Source of the DNA: Bacteroidota bacterium
GTDB taxonomy: Bacteria > Bacteroidota > Bacteroidia > Bacteroidales > JAAUTT01
Length of the DNA stretch: 32,677 bases
Reading direction: 5' to 3'
Assembly (NCBI GenBank): GCA_020048915.1
Contig: JAIFLU010000172.1
Coordinates: forward strand, 1 to 32,677
In this document: in pieces, positions 1-9,192 of the stretch
How the letters are laid out: the number at the start of each line of letters is the position of its first letter
Position numbering within the stretch: the stretch's first letter is position 1
Position numbers and translations under genes: made by a program
The notes under the pieces: model-generated
Seen by the model: only the letters and a program-made list of their open reading frames with translations
What the model was told of the DNA's origin: nothing
The model's database searches: none

Positions 1-30
1 TTTTTGTAATTTAGATTAAATATAAATAGA

Positions 31-453
31 TTGGCTAGAATTCTTGCAATTGATTACGGTAAAAAACGTGTAGGCATAGCTGTTACAGATCCATTACAAA
101 TTATTGCCAACAGTTTAACTACTGTTCCGGCACACGAAATATTCGATTTCATAAAAGAGTATTTCAAAAAGGAGCAGGTCGAAAAGGTGGTAGTTGGTTT
201 GCCTAAACAAATGAATAATCAGCCTTCAGAATCCATGCCTTATATTGAACAATTTGTTGCAAAATTTAAAAAACTTTATCCCGATATACCTGTTATATTA
301 GTAGATGAGCGATTTACTTCAAAACTTGCCGTACAATCGATGATAATGGGGGGCGTCAAAAAGAAAGATCGTCAGGACAAAGCATTGGTTGACACCATAA
401 GTGCCACTATTATATTGCAGTCGTATATGGAATCACAATCGTACAATCGTTAA
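31..453 (+). CDS. ruvX: RuvX/YqgF-family Holliday junction resolvase-like nuclease
   Basis: This 140-aa protein has the usual RuvX/YqgF size and an RNase H-like fold pattern. Visible motifs are the N-terminal strand ending IDYG (residues 7-10), VVVGLP (53-58), VDERFTS (91-97) and a C-terminal helix with Asp121 in LVDTISATIIL. The acidic residues near 8, 93 and 121 match the family's metal-binding positions. Members are linked to Holliday junction resolution and to pre-16S rRNA 5'-end processing; which applies here cannot be told. The start is TTG at 31, because the same frame has a stop at 7-9 and no ATG in between. def follows 10 bases later, a common Bacteroidota pairing that suggests co-transcription. 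The promoter lies outside or at the very edge of the window. Confidence 0.93.
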   Translation: MARILAIDYGKKRVGIAVTDPLQIIANSLTTVPAHEIFDFIKEYFKKEQVEKVVVGLPKQMNNQPSESMPYIEQFVAKFKKLYPDIPVILVDERFTSKLAVQSMIMGGVKKKDRQDKALVDTISATIILQSYMESQSYNR

Positions 454-463
454 TTAAATTTTT

Positions 464-1018
464 ATGGTTTTCCCTATTTTTGTTTATGGATCCCCTGTTT
501 TAAGAAAAGTTGCAGAAGAAATTACGAAGGACTATCCCGGCTTGCAATCGTTTATATCCGATATGTGGGAAACCATGTATAAATCGGATGGAATTGGGCT
601 TGCAGCACCTCAGGTAGGGCGTTCAATACGACTTTTTGTAATAGATGGTTCGCCTATGGAAGAGGACGACCCATCCATGACCGATTTCAAAAAAGTATTT
701 ATAAATGCCAAAATTATTAACCGAGAAGGTGACGAATGGATTTTTAATGAAGGATGTCTTAGTTTGCCGAATATTCGGGAGGATGTTTTAAGAAAGACCC
801 GAATAACCATGGAATATTTTGATGAACAATTTAATCATCATATTGAAGATTTTGATGGATTAAAAGCTCGGATTATTCAGCATGAATACGACCATTTAGA
901 TGGAGTTCTGCTGGTTGACCATATTTCGGCAATTAAAAGAAAGTTACTGGCAGGGAAACTGAATGCTATTTCGCGTGGTAAGGTTGATGTTAGTTATAAA
1001 ATAAAAGCATTGAAATAG
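464..1018 (+). CDS. def: Peptide deformylase
   Basis: Removes the N-formyl group from the initiator methionine of new proteins in the cytoplasm, using a metal ion, usually Fe2+. All three family motifs are intact: GIGLAAPQVG (residues 43-52), EGCLSLP (96-102) with metal ligand Cys98, and QHEYDHLDG (139-147) with metal ligands His140 and His144 and catalytic Glu141. The length of 184 aa is typical for type I enzymes. It begins 10 bases after ruvX and probably shares its transcript, which would end at the strong hairpin at 1071-1116. No start other than ATG 464 is needed, since the N-terminus lines up with the family (PIFVYGSPVLRK). Confidence 0.97.
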   Translation: MVFPIFVYGSPVLRKVAEEITKDYPGLQSFISDMWETMYKSDGIGLAAPQVGRSIRLFVIDGSPMEEDDPSMTDFKKVFINAKIINREGDEWIFNEGCLSLPNIREDVLRKTRITMEYFDEQFNHHIEDFDGLKARIIQHEYDHLDGVLLVDHISAIKRKLLAGKLNAISRGKVDVSYKIKALK

Positions 1019-1070
1019 TTAAAGTTGAACTTTAAGGCTAAGGAATACGATAGTACAAATATCTTTTTAA

Positions 1071-1116
1071 AAGCAAAGGCTGAATCTTTTTTAATTAAGA
1101 GATTCAGCCTTTGCTT
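1071..1116. terminator. Bidirectional hairpin terminator between convergent genes
   Basis: A perfect 17-bp inverted repeat, 1071-1087 and 1100-1116, encloses a 12-base AT-rich loop. It lies between def (ending 1018, rightward) and the dihydroorotate dehydrogenase-like gene (ending 1140, leftward). Neither side has a long uninterrupted T run, but the stem is very stable and the position is right for ending both transcripts. Confidence 0.75.
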
Positions 1117-1139
1117 ATTATTCAAGAGTTTGCCGCAGG

Positions 1140-2153
1140 TTAAACCAGTTTATATTTTTTAAATATTTCGCTCGATTTTAGAAGAATGTCGATATATTGA
1201 GCCCTTTTATAAATATAGGGATCTTTTGAATTTTTAGCGGACAGTTTCCCTTTAAAGTCATTTATAGTTTTATACCCTTTGCTGTTCATCCATTTGTCAA
1301 GACCTTCAATTAGTTCAGCCAAATAACCAATTTTATTTTTATACAATGCACTTACTACCTGAACTCCATCGGATCCTGCTAACAACATTTTAATAACATC
1401 TTCGGAAGTATGTATACCTGAACTTGTGCAAATGCTGGACTTAAGGTATCCATGTAAAAGTCCTGCAAAACGGAGCGGTAATCGGTTTTCATCCTGAGTA
1501 CTGGCATTAAAGGAGTTTATATGTTCCTCAGAATTTATATCAATATCAGGTTGAAGGTATCTGTTAAAAAGGACCACTGCATCAGCGCCCGAATCATCAA
1601 ATTGTTTGATTACATGCAATGGATTTGCATAAAAAGGGCTCAACTTAACACTTACCGGAATTTTAACTGTATTTTTAATGGCTTTTAGAAACTCTATTTG
1701 TTGATCAATTATGGCTTTGCCAGAAACAGCAAAATCTTTGGGAACGGCATAAAAATTTAGCTCTAATCCATGTACACCTGTTTCTTCGATTAGTTTGGCA
1801 TATTCTACCCATGTTTCGTGATAAATGCAATTTAAGCTGGCAATAACAGGAATGTTAACACTTTCTTTGGCTAACCTCAAATTCATCAGGTGTTCACTTG
1901 GACCTGCATGTTCCATATTTGGGAAAAGACGAACCATTTCGGCGTTGCGATCTTCATATTCCGATAATCCTTCATCCATTTCTAGTTTCTCAAGTTGGAT
2001 TTGCTCTTCGAATAACGATTTATATACAATGGCAGCTGCACCCGCATCTTCCATCCTTTTAAGGTTATCCCGGTTCGAAACTAAGTTAGTAGCTCCGGCA
2101 ATTATGGGATTTTTAAGTGATATTCCCATGTAGGTAGTTTTGAGATCTGCCAT
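1140..2153 (-). CDS. Dihydroorotate dehydrogenase-like flavoprotein (not typical PyrD)
   Basis: A 337-aa TIM-barrel flavoprotein resembling the 'dihydroorotate dehydrogenase-like' group. It has the N-terminal LKNPIIAGATNL strand, Lys45 in YKSLFEEQ, VSVKLSP (167-173) and a C-terminal FMN-phosphate region (SSGIHTSEDV, then GSDGVQVVSALY). The segment that in true class 1 enzymes reads LNLSCPN and supplies the catalytic Cys base reads LELNFYAVP here (130-138), so that base is missing. I therefore do not call it pyrD; oxidation of dihydroorotate is unlikely by the classic mechanism, although an NAD- or FMN-linked redox role remains possible. It is leftward, monocistronic as far as visible, and divergent from comEC across 158 bases. 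Confidence 0.8.
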   Translation of the reverse strand: MADLKTTYMGISLKNPIIAGATNLVSNRDNLKRMEDAGAAAIVYKSLFEEQIQLEKLEMDEGLSEYEDRNAEMVRLFPNMEHAGPSEHLMNLRLAKESVNIPVIASLNCIYHETWVEYAKLIEETGVHGLELNFYAVPKDFAVSGKAIIDQQIEFLKAIKNTVKIPVSVKLSPFYANPLHVIKQFDDSGADAVVLFNRYLQPDIDINSEEHINSFNASTQDENRLPLRFAGLLHGYLKSSICTSSGIHTSEDVIKMLLAGSDGVQVVSALYKNKIGYLAELIEGLDKWMNSKGYKTINDFKGKLSAKNSKDPYIYKRAQYIDILLKSSEIFKKYKLV

Positions 2154-2311
2154 ACGAATAGTTTTATACGGTTTTTTAGGATTAACTATTTAATTATTAA
2201 ATTTATGAAAAATAATTAGTATTTTAATCATGAATTTCAACAAACCCTTGAATATATAACAATCGGAGTAATCAATTAGTTTAATTATTATTCAAAATTA
2301 TTTGAATCCGT

Positions 2312-4417
2312 ATGACTTTATACGAATTTCTTCGTAGTGCGCCATTTATTAGATTGTTAATACCTTACCTTCTGGGAATATTATTAGGAGAATATTTTCA
2401 TTTCAATCCATATTTTCTTTGGATTAGTGTTTCCCTTTTGATTATTGCTTTGCTGCTTATCGAAATATTTAAAGTAAGCGCTCAGTTTCGGTATCGGTGG
2501 CTTTGGGGACTGAATATGAATATTTTTCTTTTATTTTTAGGAATTACTTCTATCCAGCAATCGAAATCCTTCAAAGAATATCCGGAAAATGATGTCGTTA
2601 TTTCCGGAACCATATTGGAAAATCCACACACCACCCTGCTAAGTCATTCGGTTTTAGTTAGGATAAAAGCAATAAAAACAGAAGGAGTATGGGAAAAATG
2701 GGACAGTAAAACGTTATGTGTTCTTCAAAAAGCAAAAGATAGTGTCGTCCCAAAGTTGGGACAAAGTATTGCAATCAGAGCATCCTTTAAAGAAATTAAA
2801 AACAGACAAAACCCCTACGAGTTCGATTACCGAAAATACATGAACCGGAAAGGTTTTTATTATACAGCTTATGCCAATTCAAATAATTGGCAACTGTTAA
2901 ATCAAGAACCGGAATTTGATCTGAAATTGTGGGCTCTTAAAATCCGGGATAAGATTCTTGATTATTTCCGACAGTTAAATTTGAATGCATCTGCTTTTGC
3001 AGTGATTTCAGCATTAACCGTTGGAGAAAAATCATATTTGGACGCCGATTTGGTTAGCGCCTATGTAAACAGCGGAACTATGCATCTGCTTGCCGTTTCG
3101 GGAATGCATGTAGCACTTTTATTTTGGTTGTTGCAACAGTTCTTCCGGCCTTTGGAGCGGATAAAAAAAGGAAAGGCTATACAAACTGTTTTGGTTCTAT
3201 CAATAATATGGCTTTTTGCACTTATAACTGGATTAACTCCATCTGTAATAAGGGCATCAGTAATGTTTACTTTCTGGATGTTGGGTGATTATAATAACCG
3301 CAATGTTAATATTTACAATACCCTATCAGCTTCTGCTCTCCTTATTTTGCTAATCGAACCCGGATCACTTTTCGACATTGGTTTTCAACTTTCGTACCTG
3401 GCGGTTCTTGGAATTGTAATTTTTTATAAGGATATTTTTAATTGGTTTTATGCGGGCAATTGGTTTTTAAAACAAGCGTGGAGTATTTTGGCCGTATCTA
3501 TTGCAGCGCAATTACTTACCTTGCCTCTAACATTGTTTCATTTTCATCAATTCCCCAATTATTTTCTTCTTTCTAATTTAATTTGCCTGCCACTTTCGAC
3601 TATAATCTTATACGGGTCGATTCTGGCGCTTATTCTGGCGCCTTTCAGTTTTTTATGGGACTATATAGGTTGGGTACTCAAAATATTAGTTAATAGCTTA
3701 AATGCAGTATTAATTTGGATTGAGCATCTTCCATATTCAGTTACCAATGGCGTTCATATTTCAGTATTTATGGCATTATCCATATTTATACTTGTTGCCA
3801 GTTTGCGAATTTACTTGATAAACAAGCGAATAGTTTTTATGTATATTGCTATGCTATTTGCAATTGGAATATTTACTAACAGGCTATATATTAAAACATT
3901 TGCCCAATCGAGGAAAGGTGTAATTATATATAATAGTCAAAAAGTAGCTTTAATTCATTTAATAAGGGGATCAGAAAATTATGTTTTAACTGATTCGGTA
4001 GCCTTTAGCTCAGGAATGCGAATTTTAAAATCTGCTAAGGAGCATTTAGATTTAAATGCTCCTCAGCTAATTCCTTTCGATACAAAAACAGTATTAAAGG
4101 AAAATGACATTTTACTGTATAAGGGGTTTTTTTCTTTTTCTGGGAGCACATTTTTCTATTGGCATGAAACGCCTATTCATTTATTAGGAGAAAAGCCGGT
4201 TAAGATTGATGTTTTAATAATTCATACAAAAGATAAAGTAAAAATGCATGATATTGCAAAATACTTTGATGCACGGCAAATTGTTGTCACAGCTAATGTT
4301 TCCCGAGGTTCTGCTGAAACTTTGATGCGAGGCTTTGCCTTGGCAGGGAAGCCTTGCCATTATATTTCTCTGCATGGGGCGTGGATTTCAGAAGGGTTTA
4401 AAATTTATCACAAATGA
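2312..4417 (+). CDS. comEC: ComEC/Rec2-family DNA-uptake membrane protein
   Basis: A 701-aa polytopic inner-membrane protein. The N-terminal third has two or more membrane segments and then a soluble OB-like region with the NPYEFDYRKYMNRKGF signature common in ComEC. The central competence domain shows HLLAVSGMHVAL and LTPSVIRASVMF followed by many hydrophobic helices. In competent bacteria ComEC carries single-stranded DNA across the inner membrane. The C-terminal soluble part (about residue 530 on) has no recognisable HxHxDH metallo-beta-lactamase motif, so it is the shorter form without an obvious nuclease-like domain. No other competence gene is nearby, so natural transformation is not shown. 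Confidence 0.88.
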   Translation: MTLYEFLRSAPFIRLLIPYLLGILLGEYFHFNPYFLWISVSLLIIALLLIEIFKVSAQFRYRWLWGLNMNIFLLFLGITSIQQSKSFKEYPENDVVISGTILENPHTTLLSHSVLVRIKAIKTEGVWEKWDSKTLCVLQKAKDSVVPKLGQSIAIRASFKEIKNRQNPYEFDYRKYMNRKGFYYTAYANSNNWQLLNQEPEFDLKLWALKIRDKILDYFRQLNLNASAFAVISALTVGEKSYLDADLVSAYVNSGTMHLLAVSGMHVALLFWLLQQFFRPLERIKKGKAIQTVLVLSIIWLFALITGLTPSVIRASVMFTFWMLGDYNNRNVNIYNTLSASALLILLIEPGSLFDIGFQLSYLAVLGIVIFYKDIFNWFYAGNWFLKQAWSILAVSIAAQLLTLPLTLFHFHQFPNYFLLSNLICLPLSTIILYGSILALILAPFSFLWDYIGWVLKILVNSLNAVLIWIEHLPYSVTNGVHISVFMALSIFILVASLRIYLINKRIVFMYIAMLFAIGIFTNRLYIKTFAQSRKGVIIYNSQKVALIHLIRGSENYVLTDSVAFSSGMRILKSAKEHLDLNAPQLIPFDTKTVLKENDILLYKGFFSFSGSTFFYWHETPIHLLGEKPVKIDVLIIHTKDKVKMHDIAKYFDARQIVVTANVSRGSAETLMRGFALAGKPCHYISLHGAWISEGFKIYHK

Positions 4418-4474
4418 GTTTATAGTGTGATAAATATATCATTACTTTGTTCGTTTTTTTATTGAGGCGAGTAT

Positions 4475-5815
4475 ATGCGTATTATCATTGCAGGAGCCGG
4501 GGAAGTTGGATCCCACCTGGCAAAAATGTTAAGTCACGAGAATCACGATATAGTGTTAGTTGATCCGGACGAGAATAAATTGAAAATACTTGGTTCTAAC
4601 TTAGACCTAATGACCCTGGAGGGTTCAGCTACATCGCTGGAATTATTGTCCAACGCAGGGGCGGGAAGGTGCGATTTATTTATTGCCGTTACTCAAACGG
4701 AAGAAATAAATATTACAGCCTCCATTCTTGCTAAACGACTGGGTGCTAAAAAAACAATCGCCCGAATTGATAATCAGGAATATCTGGCAAAAGAAAACCG
4801 GGACTTTTTTGTTGGATTAGGTATCGATTCCATGATATACCCCGAAAAGATGGCTTCAAAAGAAGTTTCAAGCATGTTGCGCCAAACGGGGTTTACTGAT
4901 CTGGTAGATTTTTCAGGAGGAAAGCTTTCTCTTATCGCAGTAAGAATTGATGCTGATTCGCCCATAATCAATAAGACCCTTTCTGATATTTCACAGGATA
5001 TATATAAGCTTGATTATAGGGCCGTAGCAATTTCACGCGATAGCAAAACTATTATCCCGAAAGGATCGGATACTTTTAAGGCAGGCGATGCCATATATGT
5101 TATTTCGAACCAGGCAGGCATAAAATCGTTAATGAAAAATGCGGGAAAAGAATCGGTAGATATTTCGAATGTTATGATTTTGGGAGGCAGTAGAATTGGT
5201 AAACTAACTGCTAAAGACCTGGGAAAAGGATACAATATAAAACTTATTGAAATTAATAGAGAAAAAGCCTACCGCTTGTCTAATTTGCTAAATAATACGT
5301 TGGTAATTAACGGAGATGGGACTAATATTGAACTTCTGATGCAGGAAGGGCTGAAACGGATGGATGCATTTATTGCCGTTACCGGAAATTCAGAAACGAA
5401 TATTCTTTCGTGTCTTTTGGCAAAAAGTATGGGTGTAAAGCGGACCATTGCCGAAATTGAGAATATTGATTATATCAGTTTAGCCGAGAAAATGGGGGTA
5501 GATGCGGTTATTAATAAAAAAATTATTACAGCCAGCCGAATTTTTAGGCACACTATGGCGGGCGAAGTTTCCGTGATAAAATGCTTAACAGGATCGGATG
5601 CCGAGGTGCTGGAATTTGTTGTTCAGCCTAATGCTAAAGTTACGAAGGGGCGTATCAATGAAATTGATTTTCCGAAAGATGCTATAATTGGAGGTATTAT
5701 TCGAGACAAGGTGAGTTTTATAGCTAATGGCGATACTGAAATTCAACCAATGGATCATGTGGTTGTTTTTGCCCTCCCAAAAGCTTTAACCGAAATAGGT
5801 AAATATTTTAGCTAA
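4475..5815 (+). CDS. trkA: Trk potassium uptake regulatory subunit TrkA
   Basis: A 446-aa cytoplasmic protein made of two tandem RCK modules. The first Rossmann domain begins at the N-terminus with IIIAGAGEVG and has the ribose-binding acid in VLVDPDENK. The second begins near residue 230 (VMILGGSRIG) and has LIEINREKAYRL. Each is followed by an RCK_C domain (SPIINKTLSDI; the final segment ending VVVFALPKAL). TrkA binds NAD(H) and gates the membrane subunit TrkH, which starts 6 bases downstream, so the two form an operon. The length matches the family. Confidence 0.96.
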   Translation: MRIIIAGAGEVGSHLAKMLSHENHDIVLVDPDENKLKILGSNLDLMTLEGSATSLELLSNAGAGRCDLFIAVTQTEEINITASILAKRLGAKKTIARIDNQEYLAKENRDFFVGLGIDSMIYPEKMASKEVSSMLRQTGFTDLVDFSGGKLSLIAVRIDADSPIINKTLSDISQDIYKLDYRAVAISRDSKTIIPKGSDTFKAGDAIYVISNQAGIKSLMKNAGKESVDISNVMILGGSRIGKLTAKDLGKGYNIKLIEINREKAYRLSNLLNNTLVINGDGTNIELLMQEGLKRMDAFIAVTGNSETNILSCLLAKSMGVKRTIAEIENIDYISLAEKMGVDAVINKKIITASRIFRHTMAGEVSVIKCLTGSDAEVLEFVVQPNAKVTKGRINEIDFPKDAIIGGIIRDKVSFIANGDTEIQPMDHVVVFALPKALTEIGKYFS

Positions 5816-5821
5816 ATTTCT

Positions 5822-7270
5822 ATGTTCAATAGGAAGTATGTTTTGCATGTAATTGGCTTGCTTTTAGTGCTGGAGAGTCTGCTCATGATACCGCCAATTA
5901 TTGTTTCGCTGATATATGGGGAAGACGATTTTGGCGCATTTCTTTTATCATCGGCAATTACTTTAGTAATCGGTGGAATTATCTGGCTTTTCAATCAAGA
6001 TCCGGACAAGGAAATTGGTAAACGTGAAGGATATTTGGTTGCATCATCCGTATGGATTGTTTTTTCTATTTTTGGAGCTTTACCCTACATGATTAGTGGA
6101 TACATTCCTAAATTTACGAACGCTTTTTTTGAAACAATTTCGGGATTTACCACCACTGGAGCATCTATTCTTACTGACATTGAAAAACTTCCTCATGGAT
6201 TACTTTTTTGGCGAAGTATGACCCACCTTGTTGGGGGAATGGGGATATTAGTAATTAGTATTGTTTTACTTCCAAATTTTGGTACAGGAAGTATGTTTTT
6301 ATATGGGGCTGAAACCTCTTCTGCATCAAGTGGGAAATTGCATCCCAAGATTAAAGATACTGCCTCCCGGTTATTATGGATATATCTCGGATTTGTTGCA
6401 ATTCTAACTGTTTTGTTGCTTCTGGGTGGAATGAATCTATTCGAATCACTTTGTCACTCTTTTGGAACCATAGCATCCGGAGGGTATTCTCCCAAAAATA
6501 CAAGTATTGCAGGGTATTCACCTTATATTCAATATGTAATAGGTTTTTTTATGATTATTGCAGCAGTAAACTTTAATCTTCATTATTATTTACTGAAAGG
6601 TGCTTTTAAAAAGGTTTTTGAAAATGAAGAATTACGTCTTTTTTTATACATTATTGGAGGTGCAGTTGTTTCGTTAACCTTATCGTTGATATTTATTCAT
6701 CATTATGATAGTGAGAAAGCATTTCGTGATGCTTTCTTTCAGGTTACATCTGTTATATCTACTACTGGTTTTGCATCGACAGACTATATGATTTGGTCGC
6801 CATTTATGTGGTTTATCCTTTTTTTGTTATTATTTATTGGGGGATGCGCTGGGTCTACTGCCGGGAGTATTAAAGTAGTCCGGTACTTATTATTGTTTAG
6901 GAATATCCCGGTTCAGTTTAGAAAACTACTGCACGAACGGGGAGTGATATCTGTCCGGCTGGATGGTGTGATTATTAGTGAGGAGCTAATCTTCCGAACC
7001 TTAGCCTTCTTTCTAATTTATCTCCTAATTTGGGTTGTTAGTACGTTTTTGCTAATGGTTACAGGTTTACCTCTTGCTGATTCAATGGGAGGGGCGGCGA
7101 CCTGTATGGCTGGTTGCGGTCCCGGATTAGGATCAGTTGGTCCGGTGGGTAACTACTACCATTTAACAGATTTTGCAAAGTGGGTACTATCATTTGATAT
7201 GTTAGCTGGTCGTTTGGAATTATTCTCCTTCTTGATTTTATTTACACCGTTTTTTTGGAGGAATAAATAA
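5822..7270 (+). CDS. trkH: Trk potassium uptake channel subunit TrkH
   Basis: A 482-aa inner-membrane potassium channel/transporter subunit with the four-fold repeated M1-P-M2 architecture. Each pore loop has its selectivity-filter glycine: TTTG (Gly113), ASG (Gly220), TTG (Gly316) and GCGPGLG (Gly433). The conserved GGCAGSTAGSIKVVR segment (340-354) after the third pore is also present. It starts 6 bases after trkA; the two proteins work together in K+ uptake. The frame is complete and the length normal. Confidence 0.96.
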   Translation: MFNRKYVLHVIGLLLVLESLLMIPPIIVSLIYGEDDFGAFLLSSAITLVIGGIIWLFNQDPDKEIGKREGYLVASSVWIVFSIFGALPYMISGYIPKFTNAFFETISGFTTTGASILTDIEKLPHGLLFWRSMTHLVGGMGILVISIVLLPNFGTGSMFLYGAETSSASSGKLHPKIKDTASRLLWIYLGFVAILTVLLLLGGMNLFESLCHSFGTIASGGYSPKNTSIAGYSPYIQYVIGFFMIIAAVNFNLHYYLLKGAFKKVFENEELRLFLYIIGGAVVSLTLSLIFIHHYDSEKAFRDAFFQVTSVISTTGFASTDYMIWSPFMWFILFLLLFIGGCAGSTAGSIKVVRYLLLFRNIPVQFRKLLHERGVISVRLDGVIISEELIFRTLAFFLIYLLIWVVSTFLLMVTGLPLADSMGGAATCMAGCGPGLGSVGPVGNYYHLTDFAKWVLSFDMLAGRLELFSFLILFTPFFWRNK

Positions 7271-7301
7271 GACGGAGTATTGGTCGATTGTTAATTTGTC
7301 A

Positions 7302-7335
7302 TTTGAACATTATTAGCCTGGAAAGGGTATTTTTG
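7302..7335 (+). promoter_or_regulatory. Putative Bacteroidota promoter for the small lipoprotein gene
   Basis: A perfect -7 element of the type TAnnTTTG (TATTTTTG, 7328-7335) is preceded by TTTG at 7302-7305, with a 22-base spacer that fits the 17-23 range known in this phylum. The predicted start of transcription near 7342 would leave a 5' leader of about 75 bases before the ATG at 7418. Confidence 0.5.
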
Positions 7336-7417
7336 ACTTTGAGCTGCTAAATTTTGCTAAAAATCCGGTTCAATAGTTAATTTGTTAAGTCATAACTATC
7401 TAATATATAGAAAAATT

Positions 7418-7888
7418 ATGAACATGTTAAATAAATATTTCATTACAACTGTATTAATAACAGGCCTTTTAGTATTTGTACAGTGTAACCGAAAGGTCGC
7501 TCAACCGAGTTCCAAACCATCTGTTTCCCAGAAAGCGCCTGCTAAGAATAGTTTACCAGCAAGCTCTAACAAAGACGAAAGTTTCGAAAAGTTTTATAAT
7601 CGATTTCATGTCGACAGCATTTTTCAGTTAAAGCGGGTACAATTCCCACTAAAGGGGAAACAGGTTAATTTTAAAGGTTCTCAAATGTGGGACAAAGCAA
7701 AATGGACCATGATTAAGGCTAAGGCAAATGAAGTAAACCCTTCTGAGTTTACTGTAAAAACTATCAAAAAAATCGATTCATATTTTGAAGGGATTTATTG
7801 TAAAAACTGCGGCTTTAGCTTCGAAATGGAGTTTAGGTTAATTGATGGTAAATGGTATTTGGTCTATTTGCAGGAAAACGATTTGTAA
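7418..7888 (+). CDS. Small secreted lipoprotein of unknown function (DUF4348-like)
   Basis: A 156-aa predicted lipoprotein. A hydrophobic signal ends in a lipobox FVQC with Cys23, followed by a low-complexity Ser/Pro/Lys linker. The mature domain starts near FEKFYNRFHVDSIFQLKRVQFPL, which resembles my memory of DUF4348 proteins, an uncharacterised Bacteroidota lipoprotein family; that link is tentative. A CxxC pair (CKNC) lies near the C-terminus. I chose ATG 7418 over the in-frame TTG at 7382 because it places the signal peptide directly at the N-terminus. It likely has its own promoter upstream. No function can be assigned. Confidence 0.7.
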   Translation: MNMLNKYFITTVLITGLLVFVQCNRKVAQPSSKPSVSQKAPAKNSLPASSNKDESFEKFYNRFHVDSIFQLKRVQFPLKGKQVNFKGSQMWDKAKWTMIKAKANEVNPSEFTVKTIKKIDSYFEGIYCKNCGFSFEMEFRLIDGKWYLVYLQENDL

Positions 7889-8128
7889 ATTTTGTTGCGG
7901 ATTTGGAATAGAGGATTAATGCTACCAATAAATTTATGATAGGGAATCAGAAGCGTTTTCTCTTCGGGGTGAAATGGCTAAATTAGGAACAGTTGCTGAA
8001 TTACTTGTAATTATGTGCTTTGCAAGCTGAAACTTCCCTTTTTGCTCTAAATACCTGTTCCAAGCTTTATTGCTTAAGGCACTCAATATCATCCTAAAAA
8101 CTTTTACCAAAAAGTCAGGACTGGTGCT
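7889..8128. other. Intergenic gap without recognisable gene
   Basis: These 240 bases separate the lipoprotein gene from the convergent LacI-type gene and mark the border between the housekeeping part and the polysaccharide locus. I found no convincing open frame, RNA gene or strong hairpin with a T run, and no transposase remnant. Confidence 0.5.
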
Positions 8129-9145
8129 TCATTTCAGTTTCATCGATGATTCACGAACATTTAACCGTCCGTTTAAAACCACTGTCTGAGGTACAAAGAT
8201 CCCTTTTATTCCAATTTGTTCGAGAAGTAACTTAGCGGCAGTTCGTCCTATTTCTTTGGTTGGCTGGGCAACACTTGTTAGCGGCGGATCAATTAACTCT
8301 GCCAGTTTTGTTTCAGTAAATCCCACCAAAGCAACATCCCCCGGAATTTTATATCCGTGCTTTTTAAGCATTTTCATTGCTCCAATAGCAGTTTGATCAT
8401 TTACAGCAAAGATTGCTTCAGGAATGTTATTGGAGTTTATCAGTTTTTCCATCACCCGCTCACCGTCGGCGATCATAAGCCCGGTTTCGATGATACTGCT
8501 TTGGTTAAATGGTAATTTGTGTTTCCGGTGTGCATCCATAAAGCCATTTTTTCTGTTCTGGGTGAACATTAACCCTTCGGGTCCTGAAAAATGGAGCATT
8601 TTTTTATAGCCTTGATATATAAGATGTTCTGTCGCAAAAAAAGCCCATTTATAATCGTCGATTAATACTTTAGAGGTTTCAAGCTCATTGGATACACGGT
8701 TGAAAAATACCAAAGGAAAGCCTTGGCTAATGAGATTTTTGTAATAATCTACATTTTTGGTTTCTAGCGATAATGAAATTATCATTCCATCGACCCTATT
8801 ATTTTCCAGGGTCTTTACATTTTCCAATTCGGTCTGTTGCGATTCTCCGGATTGCATAATCAGAACCTGATATCCCTTATTAATAAAAACCTCTTGAATG
8901 CCTATGATTACTTCAGGAAAGAAGGAATTGGTAAATTCGGGAACAACAACACCAATTTGGTTCGAACATTGTTTGAGTAAACCTTTTGCCAGGGGATTGG
9001 GCGAATATCCCATTTTTTTTGCTATTTCCAGGATGTGGTCGCGCGTCTCTTTCCGGATATCATATTTATCGTTAAATGCCCTAGATATTGTTGAAACTGA
9101 ACAATTCAATTCTTTTGCAACATCCTTTATGGTAATGTGTTTCAT
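8129..9145 (-). CDS. LacI-family transcriptional regulator
   Basis: A 338-aa regulator with an N-terminal LacI helix-turn-helix (TIKDVAKELNCSVSTISRAF), a hinge around SPNPLAKGLLK and a periplasmic-binding-protein-like effector domain starting at IGVVVPEF. It ends with the usual RPLTS-like core-dimer pattern (IDPPLTSVAQPTKEIGRTAA). I chose the ATG at 9145 (MKHITIKDV) because the longer frame adds 27 residues that the family lacks. It is divergent from the symporter gene, with an operator in between (9193-9214), so it probably regulates itself and the locus in response to a sugar or sugar derivative. In Bacteroidota, SusCD loci more often use SusR, hybrid two-component or ECF/anti-sigma control; none of those is seen here. 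Confidence 0.93.
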   Translation of the reverse strand: MKHITIKDVAKELNCSVSTISRAFNDKYDIRKETRDHILEIAKKMGYSPNPLAKGLLKQCSNQIGVVVPEFTNSFFPEVIIGIQEVFINKGYQVLIMQSGESQQTELENVKTLENNRVDGMIISLSLETKNVDYYKNLISQGFPLVFFNRVSNELETSKVLIDDYKWAFFATEHLIYQGYKKMLHFSGPEGLMFTQNRKNGFMDAHRKHKLPFNQSSIIETGLMIADGERVMEKLINSNNIPEAIFAVNDQTAIGAMKMLKKHGYKIPGDVALVGFTETKLAELIDPPLTSVAQPTKEIGRTAAKLLLEQIGIKGIFVPQTVVLNGRLNVRESSMKLK

Positions 9146-9178
9146 TAGTTGAAAATTGTTGTTACTGAAATTAATTGA

Positions 9179-9186
9179 CAAATATA
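9179..9186 (-). promoter_or_regulatory. Putative -7 element for the LacI-type gene
   Basis: Read leftward, this is TATATTTG, a perfect TAnnTTTG. It sits 33 bases before the chosen start codon and next to the operator. No good TTTG -33 partner is visible at the usual distance, so it is only a candidate. Confidence 0.35.
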
Positions 9187-9192
9187 ACAACA

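Noticed and set aside
1071-1116. Hairpin considered as a mobile-element end or small RNA
   Set aside because: No transposase, target duplication or second copy is visible; its place between convergent genes fits a shared terminator.
2293-2300. Leftward TAATTTTG as promoter of the dihydroorotate dehydrogenase-like gene
   Set aside because: It matches TAnnTTTG, but no -33 partner is found at the right distance and the leader would be about 140 bases; probably chance in AT-rich DNA.
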